Positions 1 to 9,379 are shown, counted from the first letter of the stretch. The stretch is DNA of 64,000 nt from Flavobacterium microcysteis (GCF_006385255.1 NZ_VFJE01000056.1:868001-932000), one strand, 5' to 3'. The notes: generated from the sequence alone by a model not told the origin. Translations and numbers: made by a program.

Positions 1-29
1 TTAAAGACATTTTTTTACATTTAATTATC

Positions 30-47
30 GTTATATTGCTATATAAC
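30..47 (+). promoter_or_regulatory. Candidate ArsR-type operator (inverted repeat)
   Basis: A perfect 7-bp inverted repeat, GTTATAT-TGCT-ATATAAC, lies about 45 bases upstream of the first arsenic-operon gene. AT-rich inverted repeats in this position are typical of ArsR/SmtB repressor operators. No arsR gene is visible here; it could lie to the left of the window. The role is inferred. Confidence 0.4.
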
Positions 48-89
48 ATTATGTATTATCCATTTTATCATATTTAAAAATTAACTATT

Positions 90-563
90 ATGAAATTATC
101 AGAAATCAAAGAAATCCTGCCAGCATTAGACAATGTTGAATTTCAATTAGAGAACGGAACATTTGTTCCCGAACACTTCCATGTTACAGAAGTGGGACAG
201 ATTATTAAAAACTTTATTGACTGTGGCGGAGTAATCCGAAATGAAAAAGTTGTCAATTTTCAATTATGGAATGCTGACGATTATCAGCACCGTCTAAAAC
301 CGGGAAAATTATTGAGCATTATCAAATTGTCTGAGGAAAAACTAGGCATTGAAGATCATGATATTGAAGTGGAATATCAGGACATTACTATAGGTAAATA
401 TGACTTGGGATTTAATGGTAAAAATTTTATTTTATTAAGCAAACAGACAGCGTGTCTGGCTAAGGACCAATGTGGAATCCCGTCCGATACTTCCAAGGTA
501 AACGTATCGCAGCTAAATGTTGACAATACCAATTCATGTACACCTGGCGGAGGCTGCTGTTAA
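90..563 (+). CDS. DUF6428 family protein of arsenic operon
   Basis: This 157-residue protein is recognised as the DUF6428-type small protein that often accompanies arsenic resistance genes in Bacteroidota. It has no signal peptide or membrane segment and should be cytosolic. The last residues are CTPGGGCC, and together with Cys123 and Cys128 they leave a cysteine-rich C-terminus that could bind As(III) or another soft metal; that role is inferred. It is the first gene of a tight + strand run, followed after 38 bases by the arsenate-reductase-like gene and then the ACR3 pump. An inverted repeat just upstream may be the operator. No biochemical function is known to me for this family. Confidence 0.75.
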   Translation: MKLSEIKEILPALDNVEFQLENGTFVPEHFHVTEVGQIIKNFIDCGGVIRNEKVVNFQLWNADDYQHRLKPGKLLSIIKLSEEKLGIEDHDIEVEYQDITIGKYDLGFNGKNFILLSKQTACLAKDQCGIPSDTSKVNVSQLNVDNTNSCTPGGGCC

Positions 564-601
564 TTTTTTAATATTAATAAACCATCATACCAATCAAGAT
601 A

Positions 602-1216
602 ATGTTATATACTGAAATAGAAAATACGATTAAAACATTCGATTTTAAACAAATTACTGAAGAACGTAAAAGTGTTCTTCAGCCTCTGGTTGACTTTATT
701 CAAAGTAAGGTAAATAGCAGGCAGGAAATCAGATTGAACCTAATCTGCACACATAATTCCAGAAGAAGCCATATGTCTCAGGTCTGGGCTCAGACCGCTG
801 CTGCATATTATAATATAAAAAATGTTTCATGTTATTCGGGAGGTACTGAAGCTACTGCCTTATTCCCTATGGTAGCCGAAACTTTACAGTACTCTGGATT
901 TAAAGTTAAAGCTATTTCAGAAGGCAATAACCCAGTATATTCAATTAAGTTTTCTGCAAATGAATTTCCTGTTATTGGGTTTTCTAAAACCTATGATGAT
1001 GATTTTAATCCTGAAAGTGAGTTTGCAGCTATAATGACCTGTTCTCAGGCGGATGGCGGATGCCCATTTATTGCAGGTGCCGAAAAGCGTATCCCTATTA
1101 CTTTTGAAGACCCAAAAGTATCTGATGGCACGCCACAGCAAAAGCAAATATATCAGGAGCGCAGCCTGCAAATCGGAACTGAAATGTTTTATGTATTCTC
1201 AAAAATCAAACAATAA
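602..1216 (+). CDS. LMW protein-tyrosine-phosphatase-type arsenate reductase
   Basis: A 204-residue member of the low-molecular-weight phosphatase fold. The catalytic loop C-X5-R is visible as CTHNSRR (Cys49 to Arg55), directly after a hydrophobic beta strand (LNLI). It is longer than typical ArsC (about 130-140 residues) because of an N-terminal helical extension of about 40 residues and a longer C-terminal half, a form common in Bacteroidota. By family and by position between DUF6428 and the ACR3 efflux pump it probably reduces arsenate to arsenite in the cytosol. A general tyrosine phosphatase role cannot be excluded. The stop codon is separated from the pump's ATG by only two bases, indicating co-transcription. 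Confidence 0.8.
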   Translation: MLYTEIENTIKTFDFKQITEERKSVLQPLVDFIQSKVNSRQEIRLNLICTHNSRRSHMSQVWAQTAAAYYNIKNVSCYSGGTEATALFPMVAETLQYSGFKVKAISEGNNPVYSIKFSANEFPVIGFSKTYDDDFNPESEFAAIMTCSQADGGCPFIAGAEKRIPITFEDPKVSDGTPQQKQIYQERSLQIGTEMFYVFSKIKQ

Positions 1217-1218
1217 AA

Positions 1219-2289
1219 ATGGCAGCAAATAACTGTGCACCTGTCTCAGGGCGAAAGAAATTAAGTTTTTTAGACAGATTTTTAACGCTGTGGATTTTTC
1301 TGGCGATGGCTCTTGGCGTAGCAATAGGCTATTTCATTCCGTCCAGTGGTAATTTCATCAATTCCTTTTCCAGCGGAACAACTAATATTCCCTTAGCTGT
1401 TGGGCTTATTCTAATGATGTATCCGCCTTTGGCAAAAGTGAAATATGAACAAATGGGACAGGTTTTTAGAAACACAAAAATCCTAGGAGCTTCTTTATTT
1501 TTAAATTGGGTTGTTGGGCCAATTTTAATGTTTTCCCTGGCCTTACTTCTTTTAAATGGCTATCCGGAATATATGATCGGTGTCATCCTTATCGGCTTGG
1601 CACGCTGTATAGCCATGGTAGTAGTATGGAATGACCTTGCAGATGGAAACAGGGAATATGCGGCCGGGCTTATTGCGCTAAATAGTATTTTTCAGGTTTT
1701 GCTTTACAGCGTATACGCTTATATCTTTATAACTATTCTTCCTCCGTATTTTGGTTATAACGGATTTGAGGTAAATATTAGTATTGGTCAGATTGCAGAA
1801 AGTGTCGGGATATATTTGGGAATTCCTTTCGCACTTGGCATCATCAGCCGATATGCTCTTATTGCATTAAAAGGAACTGAATGGTTTGAAACTAAATATG
1901 TGCCTTTTATTTCGCCTATTACACTCCTGTCATTACTTTTTACAATCATCGTTATGTTCAGCCTTAAAGGAGAACTGATTGTTCAAATTCCTATGGATGT
2001 TGTACGTATTGCAATTCCTTTAGTGATTTACTTTACTTTAATGTTCATCATTAGTTTTTTTGTCGGTAACTATTTCGGCGCTGATTATTCAAAAGCAACG
2101 GCAATAGCCTTTACTGCTACAGGCAACAATTTTGAGCTTGCCATTGCGGTAGCGATTGGTGTATTTGGAATCAACAGCGGTCAGGCATTTGCGGGCGTTA
2201 TTGGTCCATTGGTAGAAGTCCCAGCACTCATTGCTTTAGTCAATGTAGCCTTTTGGTTCAGAAAAAAGTATTATTCAAAAAGAGTTTAA
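1219..2289 (+). CDS. acr3: ACR3-family arsenite efflux transporter
   Basis: A 356-residue inner-membrane protein with about ten hydrophobic segments, the usual size of ACR3. The ACR3 signature GLARCIAMVVVWN with its conserved cysteine is present around residues 125-137, and a second conserved stretch (TATGNNFELAIAVAIGVFG) lies near residue 295. The family exports arsenite, and sometimes antimonite, using the proton-motive force. It follows the reductase gene by two bases, so arsenate reduced by the upstream enzyme would be pumped out by this protein. The gene is intact. Confidence 0.93.
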   Translation: MAANNCAPVSGRKKLSFLDRFLTLWIFLAMALGVAIGYFIPSSGNFINSFSSGTTNIPLAVGLILMMYPPLAKVKYEQMGQVFRNTKILGASLFLNWVVGPILMFSLALLLLNGYPEYMIGVILIGLARCIAMVVVWNDLADGNREYAAGLIALNSIFQVLLYSVYAYIFITILPPYFGYNGFEVNISIGQIAESVGIYLGIPFALGIISRYALIALKGTEWFETKYVPFISPITLLSLLFTIIVMFSLKGELIVQIPMDVVRIAIPLVIYFTLMFIISFFVGNYFGADYSKATAIAFTATGNNFELAIAVAIGVFGINSGQAFAGVIGPLVEVPALIALVNVAFWFRKKYYSKRV

Positions 2290-2316
2290 CAGGGGATAAT
2301 TTTCTTAACAGTAAAC

Positions 2317-3051
2317 ATGAAAATTGCAATACTTTCGGATATTCACGCCAATTTTCCGGCACTAGAACAAACCTTATCAAGCATAGACCAGCAGAAAATT
2401 GATGCTGTTTATTGCTTAGGTGATCTGGTAGGTTACAATGTATGGCCCAATGCTGTAATAAATGAAATACGTAAGAGACATATCCCTACCCTGGCAGGAA
2501 ACCATGACGTTAAAGCTGTCGATATACACAATCATGGATCGAAAGATTCTGGGAGTTATGCCTATCAAATTGTCGGCAAAGAACAAATCAGCTATCTTTC
2601 CGCTCTGCCAGCCCATATAAAATTGGAATATCAGACAGCAGATAAACCAATCAAGGTACTCATGGTACACGGCAGTCCGTATAGCAATACGGAGTACTTG
2701 CTCGAAGATAAAGACGAAAAAAAATTCACAGATATTTTTCTTGACTCTGATGCTGATATAATTATATGCGGACATTCTCACAAGCCATATCATCGTGTTT
2801 TGGAAAATCCCAATAAAAAGGGCAGTTATTTCCATGCTGTTAACGCAGGATCAGTGGGTAAGCCTAAAGATGGAAATCCAAAATGCTGTTATGCAGTAAT
2901 TACTATTAACAAGAGCATTGATTTCTCTAAAAAAGAAGGCATAAAGGTCGAGTTTATCAGAGTTCAATACGATATTGAAAAGGCTGCCCAAGCAATTGAA
3001 CAAAGTAACCTGCCAGACAGTTATGCACACATGTTAAGGGAGGGGTATTAA
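2317..3051 (+). CDS. Calcineurin-like metallophosphoesterase (YfcE/MJ0936 type)
   Basis: A 244-residue cytosolic protein with a complete set of metal-binding motifs: SDIHAN (Asp8, His10), LGDLVGYN, GNHD, MVHGSP and CGHSHKPY. These place it in the small bacterial phosphodiesterases of the calcineurin-like superfamily. The substrate cannot be read from sequence. It begins 27 bases after the arsenite pump gene and is probably part of the same operon; similar phosphoesterases are often found with ars genes, but a specific link to arsenic metabolism is only inferred. About 120 bases of non-coding DNA follow. Confidence 0.85.
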   Translation: MKIAILSDIHANFPALEQTLSSIDQQKIDAVYCLGDLVGYNVWPNAVINEIRKRHIPTLAGNHDVKAVDIHNHGSKDSGSYAYQIVGKEQISYLSALPAHIKLEYQTADKPIKVLMVHGSPYSNTEYLLEDKDEKKFTDIFLDSDADIIICGHSHKPYHRVLENPNKKGSYFHAVNAGSVGKPKDGNPKCCYAVITINKSIDFSKKEGIKVEFIRVQYDIEKAAQAIEQSNLPDSYAHMLREGY

Positions 3052-3173
3052 CTTATAGCTTATCAATTATTTACCATTGGCACTATAAGAGCAAGTTTAT
3101 GCTTGAAAGAGAGACCTGGTAAAAAGAAGTTAAGTTAAATTTGTATGTTATAAAGAATTAAAAATTAAAAACG

Positions 3174-3800
3174 ATGCCATTACAAGATAGAAAAAATCAC
3201 TGGGAAAATATATACCAAACTAGATCATTGGAAGAGGTAAGCTGGTATCAACCCACACCCGAAACTTCATTAGCACTTATCAAAGAATTTGATCTGCCTA
3301 AGGCTGCAAAAATTATAGATATTGGCGCAGGAGACAGCTTTCTTGTTGACCATCTGCTTGATTTAGGATTCGTAAATATTACCGTCCTTGATATATCCGC
3401 TTCAGCTATTGAAAGAGCGAAACAAAGGCTGGGAAATAAATCTGCAAATATAAAATGGATTGTTGCAGATGCTTCAGATTTTCAACCAAAAGAGCAATAC
3501 GACTTTTGGCACGACAGGGCTGCGTTCCATTTTCTGACAGCAGATAAAGAGATTGACAATTATATACAAACTGCTTCTAATGCAGTTTCCAAAAATGGAA
3601 TTATGGTTATCGGTACTTTTTCAGAAGAAGGTCCTAAAAAATGCAGTGGTATTGATATCCAACAATATTCCGAAAGTACACTAGTAAGCCGTTTTCAGAA
3701 ACACTTTGAAAAAATAGAATGTTTTACTATCGATCACAAGACTCCTTTTGACACAGTTCAGAATTTTGTGTTTTGCAGTTTTAAAAGAAAGAACGATTGA
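3174..3800 (+). CDS. Class I SAM-dependent methyltransferase
   Basis: A 208-residue Rossmann-fold methyltransferase with the SAM-binding glycine motif IIDIGAGDS near residue 45, an acidic residue at the end of strand 2 (VLDIS) and the DASDF motif. The N-terminal sequence HWENIYQTRSLEEVSWYQP is characteristic of a widespread family annotated as trans-aconitate/UbiE-like or thiopurine-type methyltransferases. The substrate is unknown. Its stop codon overlaps the TTG start of the following AraC gene, suggesting translational coupling and a shared regulatory role. Confidence 0.85.
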   Translation: MPLQDRKNHWENIYQTRSLEEVSWYQPTPETSLALIKEFDLPKAAKIIDIGAGDSFLVDHLLDLGFVNITVLDISASAIERAKQRLGNKSANIKWIVADASDFQPKEQYDFWHDRAAFHFLTADKEIDNYIQTASNAVSKNGIMVIGTFSEEGPKKCSGIDIQQYSESTLVSRFQKHFEKIECFTIDHKTPFDTVQNFVFCSFKRKND

Positions 3801-4597
3801 AAAAATCAATACAAATAAAGAATAAAATTGAAATGACGGAACTGATAAAAGTTTCACCATTCAGAAAAGGGATCCGCAAAACCGAACCGCATAAACACAA
3901 CAGTTATTTTGAAATTATATATCTGTCGCAGGGAAGCGGTACGCATACTATTGATTATACGCAATTCCCTATAATACCACCAACTGTATTTTTTGTCCGA
4001 AAGGAACAGGTACATCATTGGGATATCACTTCAGTACCTGAAGGCTATGTATTGCTCCTGAAAAAAGGATTTGTTGATAAATCGCTGGATAGTGAGCTGA
4101 AAAGAATCTTGTCTCAGGTAAGTGCATTGAGCTGCCTTCATCTTGAGCAGAATAATTCCATATCAATATTATTTCAGTTGCTTATCGATGAAAAAGATTT
4201 CAGCGTGACAGAAGGGATATTAAAAGCATTATTGGCAAAGATCATTAGTATTCCTGCATCTTTTCCGGTCAATAAACATAAGACCAACAACACTATCTTG
4301 TTATTTAGGGAGCTCCTCAATCATACAGATGATTTAAAAAATAATGTTGCTCACTATGCCGGGCAATTAAACACGACGCCCCAAAATCTAAATGCTATCT
4401 GTAGAAAAGAGCTCAATCAGCCAGCGGCAGATGTTATAGCAGAATACATGATTGGTGAGGCAAAAAGATTATTGCTGTATACTGATAATAATGTTTCAGA
4501 GGTAGCCTATACTTTAAACTTTAATGACACTTCTCACTTTATAAAATATTTCAAACGCCATACAGGTTCTACACCGCAGGTATTTCGCAGTCTTTAA
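3797..4597 (+). CDS. AraC-family transcriptional regulator
   Basis: A 266-residue one-component regulator. An N-terminal cupin-like sensing domain (EPHKHNSYFEIIYLSQGSGTH...) is followed by an AraC-type double helix-turn-helix in the last 100 residues, with the typical end SEVAYTLNFNDTSHFIKYFKRHTGSTPQVFR. The longest reading frame starts with TTG at 3797, overlapping the stop of the methyltransferase gene. An ATG at 3833 (MTELIKV) is an equally good start and would leave a 254-residue protein beginning just before the sensing domain. The ligand is unknown. The target is probably the adjacent methyltransferase or the following membrane genes. Confidence 0.87.
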   Translation: MKKSIQIKNKIEMTELIKVSPFRKGIRKTEPHKHNSYFEIIYLSQGSGTHTIDYTQFPIIPPTVFFVRKEQVHHWDITSVPEGYVLLLKKGFVDKSLDSELKRILSQVSALSCLHLEQNNSISILFQLLIDEKDFSVTEGILKALLAKIISIPASFPVNKHKTNNTILLFRELLNHTDDLKNNVAHYAGQLNTTPQNLNAICRKELNQPAADVIAEYMIGEAKRLLLYTDNNVSEVAYTLNFNDTSHFIKYFKRHTGSTPQVFRSL

Positions 4598-4681
4598 GAG
4601 CTACCGTATTATTTTCAAATATACCACCATTATACAATTCATTGTATGAAGTTTGTAAGACAAACTGAAAACAGGGATATT

Positions 4682-5155
4682 ATGAGGTATTTTTTAATTC
4701 TACTATCGTTAACGCTCTTTCCTGCCTGTAGCCAAAAAAAAGAAACAGCGCAAGGCAAATGGATAAAAGGTACGGAACAGGAGAAACTGGAAATCATTGA
4801 AAATCAGTTTCGGGGTTTTGATAACACAATGGTCGAAACTGGCTATCGCTACCAGGAATTATTTTGGGCGCGACAGGATGAAAATTGGGAATATGCGGAT
4901 TATCAATTAGAGAAAATACAAAAAGCAATCGAAAATGGATTGGAGCGGAGACCTAAACGTTCGAAATCGGCAAAACATTTTCTGGATGTAACTCTTCCAG
5001 AAATGAAAAAAGCTCTTGCAAAAAGAGACACTGCTGTGTTCAACAGGAATTTTCAAGTGCTTACCAATAGCTGCATAAGTTGCCATGCAATGGAAAGAGT
5101 TCCATTTTTTACTGTAAAAACTCCAACAGAAAGACAATCACCAATAAGAAGATAA
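4682..5155 (+). CDS. Lipoprotein with a c-type haem motif
   Basis: I chose the ATG at 4682, which gives a clean lipoprotein signal peptide (MRYFLILLSLTLFPAC) with lipid-attachment Cys; an upstream ATG at 4646 would add 12 charged residues in front of it. The mature part is helical and charged. Near the C-terminus it carries one CxxCH motif (CISCH), the covalent haem c attachment site, followed by AMERVPFF. It is therefore likely a small periplasm-facing cytochrome c-like lipoprotein. Its stop codon overlaps by one base the ATG of the PAP2 gene. No close family is recognised. An electron-transfer or haem-sensing role is inferred. Confidence 0.72.
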   Translation: MRYFLILLSLTLFPACSQKKETAQGKWIKGTEQEKLEIIENQFRGFDNTMVETGYRYQELFWARQDENWEYADYQLEKIQKAIENGLERRPKRSKSAKHFLDVTLPEMKKALAKRDTAVFNRNFQVLTNSCISCHAMERVPFFTVKTPTERQSPIRR

Positions 5156-5733
5156 TGATAGAGTCTATAAAACAATTAGATATAGAAATCCTGCTTTGGA
5201 TAAATGGCAGCCATAGTGAGTTTTGGGATAATGTAATGTGGTTTGCCAGTGAAAAATACACATGGCTCCCTTTTTATGGATTTTTGTTATTGCTGTTGAT
5301 ATGGAAATATCGAAAAGATGCGATTTTTATGATATTGCTGATAGTTTTACTGATCACTATAAGTGACCAGTTAGCTTCAGGAATATTCAAGCCAATATTT
5401 GAAAGATTACGACCGAGCCACAACCCTGATTTAATAGATAAGCTTCACATAGTTAATAATTACAGAGGTGGAAAGTTTGGTTTCATATCATCCCATGCAG
5501 CCAATGTGTTTTCGTTGGCATTCTACCTGACGCTGGTAGCAAGGGACAAACTGAAATGGCTGCCTTTTGTTCTTATCCCCTGGGCAGCATTTGTCAGTCT
5601 AAGCAGGGTTTATCTTGGAGTGCATTATCCAGCAGATATTGTTGTTCCGGCCGTTCTGAGTATTCCTATTGCTTTGCTTGTGGCCCGAATTTACAATTTG
5701 TATAATCCGATTATAATAAAAAAATTCGCTTAA
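5155..5733 (+). CDS. PAP2-family phosphatase
   Basis: Integral membrane phosphatase of the PAP2/lipid phosphatase family with about five membrane segments. The three signature motifs are visible: KPIFERLRPS (KX6RP), SSHAANVFSLA (the PSGH-type motif, with SSHA instead of PSGH) and SRVYLGVHYPADI (SRX5HX3D). The start at 5155 (MIESIKQLDIEIL) overlaps the preceding stop (TAATG); the longer frame from 5080 would read through the cytochrome gene and is not credible. The family hydrolyses lipid phosphates such as undecaprenyl pyrophosphate or phosphatidylglycerophosphate; the substrate is not defined here. Confidence 0.88.
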   Translation: MIESIKQLDIEILLWINGSHSEFWDNVMWFASEKYTWLPFYGFLLLLLIWKYRKDAIFMILLIVLLITISDQLASGIFKPIFERLRPSHNPDLIDKLHIVNNYRGGKFGFISSHAANVFSLAFYLTLVARDKLKWLPFVLIPWAAFVSLSRVYLGVHYPADIVVPAVLSIPIALLVARIYNLYNPIIIKKFA

Positions 5734-5734
5734 T

Positions 5735-6172
5735 ATGTTCAAAAAAATCATTAATACCGACAACTCAAAAACCACAATTATAATCCGCTTGATTGTTGGT
5801 GCAGTTTTCTTTTCCGAAGGAGTTCAAAAATTTTTATTTCCAGCCATTCGTGGTGCTGGCCGCTTTGAAAAAATCGGTTTTCCATCACCTGATTTTTTGG
5901 GAAGTTTTGTTGGTTTTTTCGAAATCCTATGTGGGATTTTACTTTTAGTGGGTCAGCTGACTCGTTTAGCCAGTATTCCGTTAATCATAATTATGCTTGT
6001 TGCTTTCACAACTACCAAAGCCGAAGTATTGGCAAATGATGGCTTCTGGGAATTACTTCACGGGAGCAGGACTGATTGGGCAATGCTTTTAGGAAGTGTA
6101 TTTCTTTTGATAAAAGGAGCGGGACACTGGAGTATTGACAAAATAATATCGAGTGATAGAAATAGTCACTAA
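5735..6172 (+). CDS. DoxX-family membrane protein
   Basis: A 145-residue protein with four hydrophobic segments and the DoxX-type N-terminal pattern IIRLIVGAVFFSEGVQKFLFP, a common small inner-membrane family in Bacteroidota. Some DoxX proteins take part in redox or quinone-linked processes, but this member's reaction is unknown. It starts two bases after the PAP2 stop and is clearly in the same operon as the cytochrome-like lipoprotein and PAP2 genes. Confidence 0.85.
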   Translation: MFKKIINTDNSKTTIIIRLIVGAVFFSEGVQKFLFPAIRGAGRFEKIGFPSPDFLGSFVGFFEILCGILLLVGQLTRLASIPLIIIMLVAFTTTKAEVLANDGFWELLHGSRTDWAMLLGSVFLLIKGAGHWSIDKIISSDRNSH

Positions 6173-6216
6173 TTATACTTTTAACAGAATTCAAATTTAT
6201 TCGTAAATATATTTTT

Positions 6217-8088
6217 ATGAAAACTACATATATACTTTCGTTGCTTTTTTTGTCAGTTTCCACATTTGCACAACAGACGGAAATCCCAGCTTCCTATTCC
6301 AATATTCATTATGATAAGGATAATCATCTGTATTTCGAAGAGAACGGGAAAAAATATTTTGCCACTGATGCAGAGACTCAATATAGCACTCAAAGGCTCT
6401 TGGGCAAACCAACTGGTACAAGTTCTGGCGTGATTCTGGACTTCGGAAATTTGAAAGGATCTGTTACCTATGGGTTAATACCTTATGGAAAAGCACCACA
6501 TCCGCTTCCAGTATACCGTTTTACACAAGCACTCATAGAAGGAAAAGCTGAAATTAATATGGCAGACGCATTCAAATATCCATATGATTTTGTAGGTTGG
6601 AAAGAAAATGGATTTTTAACCCTTGGCTATAGGGTAACTGATAATAATGGGATGATTTTATTTGATGGAGTTGTTTCTCTAAGCGGAACAGGTCCTTTTG
6701 AAGTGTTGCCGGCAGTTTATGAAGGCCCATTTGTAAGTAACCTTACAGATACCAGTGTTGTGCTTTGGTGTAAAACTACATTGCCTGTACAGGCCCAAGT
6801 AGAAATTGATGGCAGAATATATAAGGATAATGCTCCTAAAACGCATCATGAATGGCAAATAAATAGTTTAAAATCCAATCAAAAATACCAGTACAAAGTA
6901 ACCTACGGTCTACTTTCCCAGTCGTACCATGTTACGACAGCACTAAAAAAAGGCAGCAGACAAAGTTTTATTTTCGGATATACCAGCGACAGCCGCCACG
7001 CAACGGGTGGTGGTGAAAGAAAAGCATATGGGGCAAATGCTTATATTATGAAAAAAATAGCTGCCCTTGCTTATAAAGAAAATGCCGCTTTTGTTCAGTT
7101 TACTGGTGATATGATCAATGGCTATCTTAGCAGTAAAGAAGAACAACACCTGCAATACACAAACTGGAAAAAATCCATTGAACCTTTTTGGCATTATATG
7201 CCATTTAATGTTGGTATGGGCAATCACGAAGCACTGGGATATGTCTTTGAAGATGAAAGCGGAAAAAACAAGGGTTTTATTGATAGATTTCCTTTTGATA
7301 CAGAGTCAGCAGAGACTGTTTTTGCAGAAGCATTTGTAAATCCTATTAGCGGGCTTATAAGTGAGGATGACAACAAGTATGACCCTGATAAAAAACGGAT
7401 AGATTTTCCACCTTATGCAGAAAATGTTTTTTATTACACATATGGAAATACAGCCATGGTTGTACTCAATAGTAATTATTGGTACGCTCCTTCCTTAAGC
7501 AAAGAAACTGCAACAAGCGGTGGGCTGCACGGTTATATAATGGACAACCAACTTGATTGGTTAAGGGCAACCATTCAAAAGCTTGAAAATGACAAAGACA
7601 TAGACCATATTTTTATTACTCAGCATACCCCTGCATTTCCTAACGGAGGGCACAGTAAGGACGATATGTGGTATAGCGGTGATAACACAAAGCGTCCGTG
7701 GATTGGAGGGAAACCAGTTGAAAAAGGAATTATTGAAAGAAGGGACGAATACTTAGATATATTAATTAATGAAAGTAAAAAAACTATTGCCATACTTACC
7801 GGAGATGAGCATAATTATAATTGGTTGAAATTAACACAAGAGGTTCCTATTTATCCTGAAAATTATCCGAATAAAAAACTGAAGGTATCACGTTCAATCT
7901 ATCAAATTAATAATGGTGCAGCAGGTGCTCCCTATTATGCACAAGAGGTACTGCCATGGAGCAAATTTACTCAGTCTTTCAGTGTGGAAAATGCTTTGTG
8001 CCTTTTTTATGTAAACGGAAAGAAAATTACGATGAGGGTATATAATCCTGATACCTTGAATCTTATTGATGAACTTGAAGTAAAATAG
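6217..8088 (+). CDS. Secreted purple-acid-phosphatase-like metallophosphoesterase
   Basis: A 623-residue exported protein. The signal peptide MKTTYILSLLFLSVSTFAQQ is followed by an N-terminal beta-rich region, a fibronectin-III-like segment (about residues 165-245, GPFVSNLTDTSVVLWCKT) and a calcineurin-like phosphoesterase domain. Metal ligands are seen in GYTSDSRH, FTGDMIN, GMGNHEA, ITQHTPAF and LTGDEHNYNW. This order resembles purple acid phosphatases and PhoD-like enzymes. It probably acts in the periplasm or at the cell surface on phosphate esters. It lies in the cargo operon with PAP2 and DoxX upstream and ChrA 5 bases downstream. Confidence 0.85.
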   Translation: MKTTYILSLLFLSVSTFAQQTEIPASYSNIHYDKDNHLYFEENGKKYFATDAETQYSTQRLLGKPTGTSSGVILDFGNLKGSVTYGLIPYGKAPHPLPVYRFTQALIEGKAEINMADAFKYPYDFVGWKENGFLTLGYRVTDNNGMILFDGVVSLSGTGPFEVLPAVYEGPFVSNLTDTSVVLWCKTTLPVQAQVEIDGRIYKDNAPKTHHEWQINSLKSNQKYQYKVTYGLLSQSYHVTTALKKGSRQSFIFGYTSDSRHATGGGERKAYGANAYIMKKIAALAYKENAAFVQFTGDMINGYLSSKEEQHLQYTNWKKSIEPFWHYMPFNVGMGNHEALGYVFEDESGKNKGFIDRFPFDTESAETVFAEAFVNPISGLISEDDNKYDPDKKRIDFPPYAENVFYYTYGNTAMVVLNSNYWYAPSLSKETATSGGLHGYIMDNQLDWLRATIQKLENDKDIDHIFITQHTPAFPNGGHSKDDMWYSGDNTKRPWIGGKPVEKGIIERRDEYLDILINESKKTIAILTGDEHNYNWLKLTQEVPIYPENYPNKKLKVSRSIYQINNGAAGAPYYAQEVLPWSKFTQSFSVENALCLFYVNGKKITMRVYNPDTLNLIDELEVK

Positions 8089-8092
8089 TATA

Positions 8093-9223
8093 ATGGAGAG
8101 CAGCCCATCTTTAAAAGACATTGCAAAACTTTTTTTGAAACTTGGAATAATCGGTTTTGGTGGTCCTGCGGCTCATATTGCAATGATGCAGCAGGAAGTT
8201 GTGGCCAAAAGAAAATGGATGAGCGAACAACATTTTCTTGATTTAATTGGTGCAACAAATTTAATACCCGGTCCCAATAGTACCGAAATGGCTATTCACA
8301 TAGGACATGAAAAGGGAGGTTGGAAAGGACTAATTATTGCGGGAATTTGTTTTATTTTTCCTGCTGTAATTATTACAGGAATTTTTGCCTGGCTGTATAA
8401 AAAATATGGCCAAATTCCAGAAATAGAACCTTTTTTATATGGTATAAAACCCGCTATTATTGCCATTATTATTGGCGCAATTTTTCCATTGGCCAAAAAA
8501 TCGATTAGGTCAATTTTATTAGCATTTATCGGCATCGCTGTATTGGTTTTGTCTTTATTAGGAATCAGCGAAATCTATTTAATGTTTGGTGCAGGATTGT
8601 TAGCATTGGGTTTGTTTTATATTCAAAATCAAAAAACGAATACACTGCAAAGTTTTGTACCAGTTCTTTTTTTACAAATTGCCAATAGTCAATTACTTTC
8701 AGAGACAAACACCAGATTGTTTTGGGTATTTTTAAAAATTGGTGCAATCCTCTACGGAAGCGGTTACGTGTTGTTCGCCTTTTTAGATACGGAATTGGTA
8801 GCAAACGGTTTACTTACCCGGCAGCAATTGATGGATGCTATTGCAGTTGGTCAGTTCACACCAGGCCCTGTTTTTTCATCAGTAACATTTATCGGTTATC
8901 AAATTAATGGACTATCCGGAGCCGTTATTTCAACGGTTGCTATTTTTCTTCCATCATTTGTACTGGTAGCATTACTTAACCCGCTGATGAAAAAAATGCG
9001 AAACTCTCAAGGACTGTCAGCTTTTCTGGATGCTGTGAATATAGCATCTGTTGCCATTATTATTGCTGTTTGTTTTACAATGGGTAAAGAAACCATAACC
9101 GATTGGAAGACAATCAGCATAGCACTGATTAGTGCAATTATCGTTTTTAAATTCAAAAAAATCAACAGTTCATTCATTGTCTTGGGTGGCGCACTGCTTG
9201 GATATCTATTATATCAATTTTAA
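8093..9223 (+). CDS. chrA: Chromate transporter ChrA
   Basis: A 376-residue inner-membrane protein of the CHR family with two homologous halves. The first half carries LGIIGFGGPAAHIAMMQQEVV and LIGATNLIPGPNSTEMAIHIG. The second carries the matching GAILYGSGYVLFAFLDTE and AIAVGQFTPGPVFSSVTFIGYQ. The repeated PGP motif and glycine-rich entries are diagnostic. ChrA proteins export chromate (sometimes sulfate) driven by the proton gradient. Length and both halves are complete, so the gene should be functional. It is the last gene of the left cargo operon, followed by the IS110 region. Confidence 0.93.
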   Translation: MESSPSLKDIAKLFLKLGIIGFGGPAAHIAMMQQEVVAKRKWMSEQHFLDLIGATNLIPGPNSTEMAIHIGHEKGGWKGLIIAGICFIFPAVIITGIFAWLYKKYGQIPEIEPFLYGIKPAIIAIIIGAIFPLAKKSIRSILLAFIGIAVLVLSLLGISEIYLMFGAGLLALGLFYIQNQKTNTLQSFVPVLFLQIANSQLLSETNTRLFWVFLKIGAILYGSGYVLFAFLDTELVANGLLTRQQLMDAIAVGQFTPGPVFSSVTFIGYQINGLSGAVISTVAIFLPSFVLVALLNPLMKKMRNSQGLSAFLDAVNIASVAIIIAVCFTMGKETITDWKTISIALISAIIVFKFKKINSSFIVLGGALLGYLLYQF

Positions 9224-9379
9224 TCTTATAATGATGTATTGAATATCTGGCTTTCATAGGTATAAAAAAGGCAATAGTATCTATAGGTAATAGCAATTAA
9301 ACTAATACCCGTTCAAATAATTTATGTAGAGAGATAACTTAACTATAAGTAACTCAACTCTCCATTACATAGCTATTGC

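Noticed and set aside
5080..5154. Longer start for the PAP2 protein
   Set aside because: It would overlap the haem-lipoprotein gene in another frame; the TAATG junction at 5155 is the natural start.
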